Origin: Sipunculus nudus
Taxonomy: Eukaryota > Annelida > Sipuncula > Golfingiida > Sipunculidae
DNA: 64,000 bases
Assembly (NCBI GenBank): GCA_026874595.1
Contig: CM049306.1
Location: 39,680,019-39,744,018, forward strand
Direction: 5' to 3'
Below, piece after piece: positions 59,180 through 64,000 of the stretch. The translations under genes and the position numbers were made by a program. The first letter of the stretch is position 1; every line of letters begins with the position of its first letter. The notes under the pieces were generated by a model. That model ran no database searches. It saw only the letters and a list, made by a program, of their open reading frames with translations, and was not told the origin of the DNA.

Positions 59180-59989
59180 AAAACTAACAAATAAAAACAA
59201 GGTTTGCATCTCATAAGGACTCCATGTCTTCCGGGTTGACAATAAAGCATGTCGAGGGATCCGATGGACCGTAAAGCTAGATAGTAGATGATAGTATGTT
59301 TTATCATTTACTAAGTCATGGCTCTTTCAATAAAGAAAATGTATAATTTTGCACTGTATGAAGAAATACATCGGACATTTGGTGATATTGTTATATTGAA
59401 TCAAAATAAATATTTTTAAAACCAAAGGACAATATCTCTTTTTCAAATTAGGTCACGGCTCCTCACTCTAATTAAGACATTGCAAAATGACGTACCTTAG
59501 AGTCTACTATCATTTAATTTCAGTGTGCAAGGTATGATGAAAATGGCCAAAGAATGTCTATGTTATATGATAAATTCGTCCCCACATGGTTGTCATGTAT
59601 GAAACTGACACAACAGTTAAAGCCACAGGTACTGTGAATGTCTCACGCGTAGTTCAAGCATTAAAATATTTATTATTCAAATATTGTTACTAAATATAGT
59701 TTACTGTCACCATTTTTATCCTTGTCTCTGTCATCATCACTATCATCATCGTTATTCTTATCTCCGTAAGCACAGCTGCCAATATCATCATTATGATAAT
59801 CACCAAATATCACTGGCTTTATCTCTACAACAACTTAAACAGTTCTTATCTGTGTTGTCCCTTTTAGGGGATGCTTTTGGCGCTTGTCTAAAAGTAGCAC
59901 TGTTACTGTTACTATTAGACACGCGCCAACAGCAGTATACAAAAATAATCATTGCCCAACTAATTTACCCAAATAGTATGCAAGAGACT

Positions 59990-59991
<2 letters not shown>

Positions 59992-60038
<47 letters not shown>
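59992..60038. repeat. (AT)n microsatellite
   Basis: About 47 bp of AT dinucleotides, 0.5 kb upstream of exon 2 of gene 2. Confidence 0.95.
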
Positions 60039-60041
<3 letters not shown>

Positions 60042-60505
60042 GTAGAATTGTTCAACGATATTAATGAGCCAGCTAACGATAAAGGTAAACTACAATGACT
60101 ATAGGGTCCACCTTTCTTAGTGTCTTATTTAAACCGTTTCGCTTTGAGCGAGATCTACTGAGCTGCATGACGTGTGAAATTCAACAATGATCATACTCAC
60201 TAAAATCATATTCCGATTTAATAAATAATTAATATAATCAGTATATAATAGCTTATCCATTCATTAAACTCATATTGTTGTCACTGGTGATGTTAGCTTT
60301 AATATTTTATCTATTAATGATTAACATGCAATTTAAGCTGCAAGAAGTTGGACAGAATGCACTATACCGGTATATGTCATTCCATTTTCCGTTACTTAAT
60401 TGCAGTTAAGTAGAATCAACCTTATATTTTATTCTACTTTATCGTCAGAAAGGCGCAATAAAGCTTAATCCAATATGTGTATATAACATGTTTTTCCTAT
60501 CACAG

Positions 60506-60687
60506 GGGCGGCACTAGTTTGTCATTCGAGTGGAAACCATACAGTGAGAAAAACCAGAACTATCTTCATATTGAGTCGGAACTATCAGAGAAGAGCCTTC
60601 AGCAGGATTTTCGGCCTCGTCGGATGATGTTCTGGAACAGTTACATTCCTCTCGTTGTGCAGCAGAGGCCGTGTTCATTTGCTACAG
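60506..60687 (+). CDS. Gene 2 exon 2: C-terminal part of esterase-like domain
   Basis: A 182-nt exon between TCCTATCACAG| and |GTAAAGC. Joined to exon 1 (AG|G) the frame stays open through the exon and leaves with a single G (phase 1), matching gene 1 exon 2. It encodes LSFEWKPYSEKNQNYLHIE and RPRRMMFWNSYIPLVVQQ, equivalent to the cholinesterase/neuroligin block with a YxxI strand and a terminal FWN motif. The remaining exons (stalk, membrane helix, tail) were not found before 64000, so gene 2 is partial in this window. Confidence 0.82.
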
Positions 60688-60737
60688 GTAAAGCTCTTGT
60701 TTTTACCTTACCCGCTTTTTACTCTTACAGCGTTCGG

Positions 60738-60835
60738 CGTTCAGCTGGGGCGGCCGCGCTGACGCAGTGGATTAGCACTCGACCGTGTGAGATACGCTGG
60801 CTGGCATGAATGTGTGCTACAAATGTTACTATGGG
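60738..60835 (+). mobile_element. Partial tRNA-derived SINE-like fragment
   Basis: GACGCAGTGGATTAGCACTC and the following CGACCGTGTGAGA resemble the A-box half of a tRNA-like SINE head. A clear B box was not seen. It sits 50 bp after the exon 2 donor of gene 2. Confidence 0.3.
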
Positions 60836-61129
60836 GTCATTATCTGTGAATTTTCCGGGAAGGCAGCTGCTAAGATTGTAAAACTAATGACCAGTCTTTC
60901 AGTACTTGACAGCAATGCGTGAACATGCACAAGAGAAGCTCGAGGGTCATTTAGTGCGCCATTCTTCACTGTGTTTATAGGTATATTTTGCACTTGTGAG
61001 GTACTCTAGATTAATAGATTTAAAGGGACCTTATCCGATACATGACGTTTGTTAAATAAAGATAACCCATTAATCTTTTATAAGAGAAGACCTAAGAACG
61101 CCAATCTCACACAGGCTATTCGTTTTGTT

Positions 61130-62040
61130 TAAAGGGCCGTCAAATATCCAAACGGAGCCCGTCTGACTTCTCTGCGAGGTGAAAAGGGCATTTTCGGCAG
61201 GAATACGGCCGTTGTTTGCACGATCACTGCGGGCACTGCCGCAACTTTTAGAGGTCGACCGACGATCACAGGGCACCGAAACCTGTTCTTAATTCATCGA
61301 TTTTCCAATGGCGATTTTTGAGGTCGCAGAGCTTGTAATCAGGTCGCCCGTATATCGCACGGGCAGCGGCCAACATGCGATCGATATTCGGGCAGCAATC
61401 CGACGATTTTAGACGAAATTTTGCTTTCAAATTTTGACGGAGTACGACAGAGCTGCGCGGCCGCCGCATGGGCTCCCTACACGATACTCGAACGACCCCC
61501 TCCCGTATTCCGCCCGACTTGTACAAAGTCGAACGTGCTGCGAGCGCGCTCCGCTCAGCTTTCAGTTCATGCTCCGATGAAGCGGACTCAGGCACTCGTG
61601 CCACCTTCTTCTTAGGAACGGGTTTCTTTGCTCCCTTGTCTTTGGCGGCCTCTTAGTTAGCCACTATTACTTAGTAGCTGTGCAGTACTCTTTACTCTGT
61701 CAGAATCAAGAAATATGATGTGACAAACTTCTAACATGCCATTTATATACCCGAGGCGCGGACGTCGGACAACGTTAGGCAGGACGTCGGGCAGAGCCCG
61801 CCCGGGTGTCTTGCGGTCATCGACAAACCAAATGACCATCGACCGCAACTCGGACGGCACCTGCCATTATTCCGGGCGACCTTCGCCCGACTACCTTTTG
61901 TTAAATGTCGCCTTCCTCCCCGTCCGATATGTGACAGGTTTGAAGCGTTAAATATGCTCGACTTCCTGGCGGGCTTGGAATGCGGCCATTTTCTAGCGAT
62001 TCACTAATTCGGCCGGAGGCCGTTGGATTTTCTTCATTCC
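61130..62040 (-). other. GC- and CpG-rich block, possible transposon or decayed retrocopy
   Basis: Base composition differs sharply from the AT-rich surroundings. On the minus strand a TATA-like GTATATAAATGG lies at about 61741-61752. Downstream of it an open frame without ATG runs from about 61652 to 61266 (129 codons). It starts with a Lys-rich basic stretch (AKKPVPKKKVARV) and then becomes unrecognisable. A second open frame lies at 62119-62367. I do not recognise a protein family. TCGCCCG and GTCGG-like motifs recur as in some DNA elements. Confidence 0.3.
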
Positions 62041-62945
62041 TCCAATGTTCTTAGACATACTACCACGGAATCAGGTTAAACGATCCAATAAAAAACGGTT
62101 ACACCGATTTATCACTTGTTATATGACAAGGCAGCAGCTCAGCCAAAACCTTTCGACGCCGGCCATTCCAAATTCGTCACGTAAGGTCATGCCACTGCGC
62201 ATCACTTGCCTGTCAACGAAAGCCACTTCCGCCACCGTTTGGAATGGACAACGTCGAAATTCAGACATCACTAAAAAAAGGTTATTCAGGCAGCTTGTAT
62301 TAGTGGTTGAAAACAATGGAAATAGGATGGGTATGATTCTGTAACTCCCGTAGTATTGAAAAATCATTTGGATTATGCATAAAAGGAAAATAAAGCAAAT
62401 ATAAGCGGGTCGAAAACGTAACTTCCCTTATTATCGCTCGAAAGGTTTTTTGCCCAGTTACCTACCTTGTGTCATAATACAAGAGAGAGCACGGTATTAC
62501 CCTTTTATTATTGGGTCGTTTGACCTGATTCCGTCGTAGAATTTTTTAGAACATTTGAGAAATGAAGACTTTATTATAAATAGGGATTCAAGCGCCTGTG
62601 GTCAAATTAACCAGAGTTTTGAAACGGGTGTTTTGCAACTATACACATTTAAGCTCACGCACAGATTCGCCCTAGCTGACATGTTTTTTTTCTGTTTGTC
62701 AACATTGACGCTTGTTCCGCGTTTGTTAATAGTTTGTATGTACAAAAAAGCTCATACATCGGGAACTAATGACTTTTATATAATTTTTTATATATATTTT
62801 ATATACATTGTCTCATAGCAATACCTAACTCATTAATATGTATGCAGAGAAAGCCAAAAATCACTAGGCAGAAGGAAAGCCAGAACGTTCTGCAGAATAG
62901 ATAGGTGAATAGCCGGTGTTAAAAGGATTTCGAAGGAAATAGCTT
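62041..62945. other. Gene 2 downstream intron, no recognised feature
   Basis: AT-rich again beyond about 62350. No acceptable stalk or transmembrane exon with an acceptor in the required phase was recognised. Confidence 0.35.
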
Positions 62946-63110
62946 CTTCTGCCTGGGGCCTGGACAGCTGAGCGGTAAAACGCTCGTCCTTCTCCGCTGG
63001 CGACCACAGTACGATCCCAGGTGCTGCCGCAAGAGTGGGTTGAAGTGGCTCGTCCAAGGCGATGGTTCTCTCCGTGCTCTCCGGCTTCCTCCACCTCTCT
63101 CAATCTTCAA
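62946..63110 (+). mobile_element. tRNA-derived SINE
   Basis: The head at about 62951-63028 folds the tRNA-like way, with A box GGACAGCTGAGCGGTAAAAC and B-box-like AGTACGATCCC. It is followed by a non-tRNA body, AGAGTGGGTTGAAGTGGCTC and TCTCCGGCTTCCTCCACC. The body pattern is typical of SINEs shared among molluscs. It lacks an anticodon arm good enough to be a functional tRNA. Confidence 0.6.
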
Positions 63111-64000
63111 CTCTATCAGTATCTTCTATTTTTGCCTTAAATATCTAACTGCATACCGACTCGATCTGTCATACTTTGTTGCTGCTGAGGAAGCAAGTGC
63201 GGGCCGGATTTTCCGGAGGCCTGTGACTGGCTCGAGCGCCGACTTAATTCACTGTCAGTCAGTCAGCTTCCAATGTAACACTAAAATGTCACAAAACAAC
63301 AACCACAAGAGCCCGTGCAGTGTTCAGAGTCTACGAAAATCTAAATTTGTATATTGGAAAGAAATAACGTGTGTTTGTTATAAAAATGTGATACCTAGGA
63401 TTTCATACCAAGGTACAGAGATTTCACATTTCGTTGTTACAACATATTACTGATGGAAAGTAGTTCCCATGTTGTAAAACCATAGATGTATGAGGAAAAT
63501 GTATCTGAATAAACAGTATCGCATCTTCTTAGTATTAAGTCAGGCACAGAGAAATCGAATCTTGGTCATAAGGTGTCAAGTTCTGTATATCATTTTAACC
63601 TTAAAAATTAAAAAAGATTTAGGCATCTGTAAGCAGAAAACCCATAATTATAAACATCGTATTTTTCTTACTAATGTTATAAACTGTAAACCCACAACGA
63701 ACACAGACTAGGGACCATGGGATCGGGGAAAGAGACCTGGACACCGAATGTTTTCACCCGACTGTCATCTAATCCCTTATATCAAAGTTTATAGGCGTAT
63801 TCGATTGGGCGTTTTTTTGGGCACGGTTAGCCCTTGTAGCACATGTTGTATTCGATTTGCATGTTGAAGCGTCTCCGTGAAGCTTTCCGGTTTCATAATT
63901 CATGTGAAATTATCGCGTGACCCAACTCAGGCCTCCCAATAAGCAACTACGCAATAGCGCTGAATGAAGTACACTTAACCGTTTAAGTACCATTCTTTCT
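63111..64000. other. Window end, no recognised feature
   Basis: AT-rich sequence. Presumably within or beyond the last introns of gene 2. Confidence 0.3.

Larger units (their letters stand above)
44627..60505 (+). other. Gene 2 intron 1 (15.9 kb)
   Basis: Begins GTAAGA and ends TTTTTCCTATCACAG. It holds X-box motifs, a LINE fragment, a solo LTR, a CACTG-type element and several microsatellites, listed separately. Long stretches (44.7-47.5, 48.6-53.9 and 54.1-57.0 kb) show no supportable exon. A G/C homopolymer lies at 50041-50053 and another at 52386-52408. Confidence 0.75.

Noticed and set aside
62641-62760. Transmembrane exon of gene 2 (hydrophobic frame after TTTTTTTTCTG)
   Set aside because: No acceptor in the required phase and no basic stop-transfer or tail like gene 1 exon 4.
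62951-63028. Functional tRNA gene
   Set aside because: The B box is imperfect, no acceptor stem pairs well, and a SINE body follows directly.

Overview
This window is animal nuclear DNA, most likely from a mollusc and probably a bivalve. It is AT-rich and gene-poor, with spliced genes, many (AT)n arrays, a tRNA-derived SINE, non-autonomous Helitron-like and MITE-type elements, and a degenerate Ty3/gypsy retrotransposon. The lineage is inferred from the repeat style and the esterase-like gene family, not from a diagnostic gene. No prokaryotic features and no CRISPR array were found.

Two real genes can be supported, both on the + strand. Gene 1 (13042-20237) is complete in four exons. It encodes a predicted 646-aa type I membrane protein with a signal peptide, a catalytically dead type-B carboxylesterase domain, one membrane helix and a cytoplasmic tail. 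Gene 2 starts at 42984 or 43077. Its second coding exon lies 15.9 kb downstream at 60506-60687, and its 3' end is outside the window. It has the same domain and the same two intron positions and phases, so the pair looks like a tandem duplication in the neuroligin / cholinesterase-like adhesion molecule family. Gene 1 has lost every catalytic feature. Gene 2 lacks only the nucleophile, where Glu replaces Ser, and keeps the His, the Glu and the oxyanion-hole region.

The rest is mostly repeats. A Helitron-like family with a hairpin at each end and a CTAG 3' end lies at 1441-2319, 8459-9917 and 25065-25947 (minus). It carries about 280-bp tandem units built around the palindrome GGTGGCGCCACC. 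A GGATCC/poly(G) MITE family is scattered over 4-32 kb. A GGTCA-rich tandem array of about 285 bp lies at 21.8-22.7 kb.

A 6.4-kb LTR retrotransposon fills 32702-39101. It has a pol order of protease-integrase-RT-RNase H, the Gmr1-type arrangement, and it is broken by stops, frameshifts and an internal deletion. A diverged solo LTR of the same family sits at 47809-48576 inside an (AT)n tract that trails a LINE fragment. Three separate insertions (solo LTR, CACTG-type element, TTCGCGA MITE) lie inside older tandem arrays.

Candidate regulatory sites are a perfect RFX X-box in intron 1 of gene 2, a CRE plus TATA pair at 26.8 kb and an NRF-1 palindrome at 11.8 kb. All are sequence matches only.
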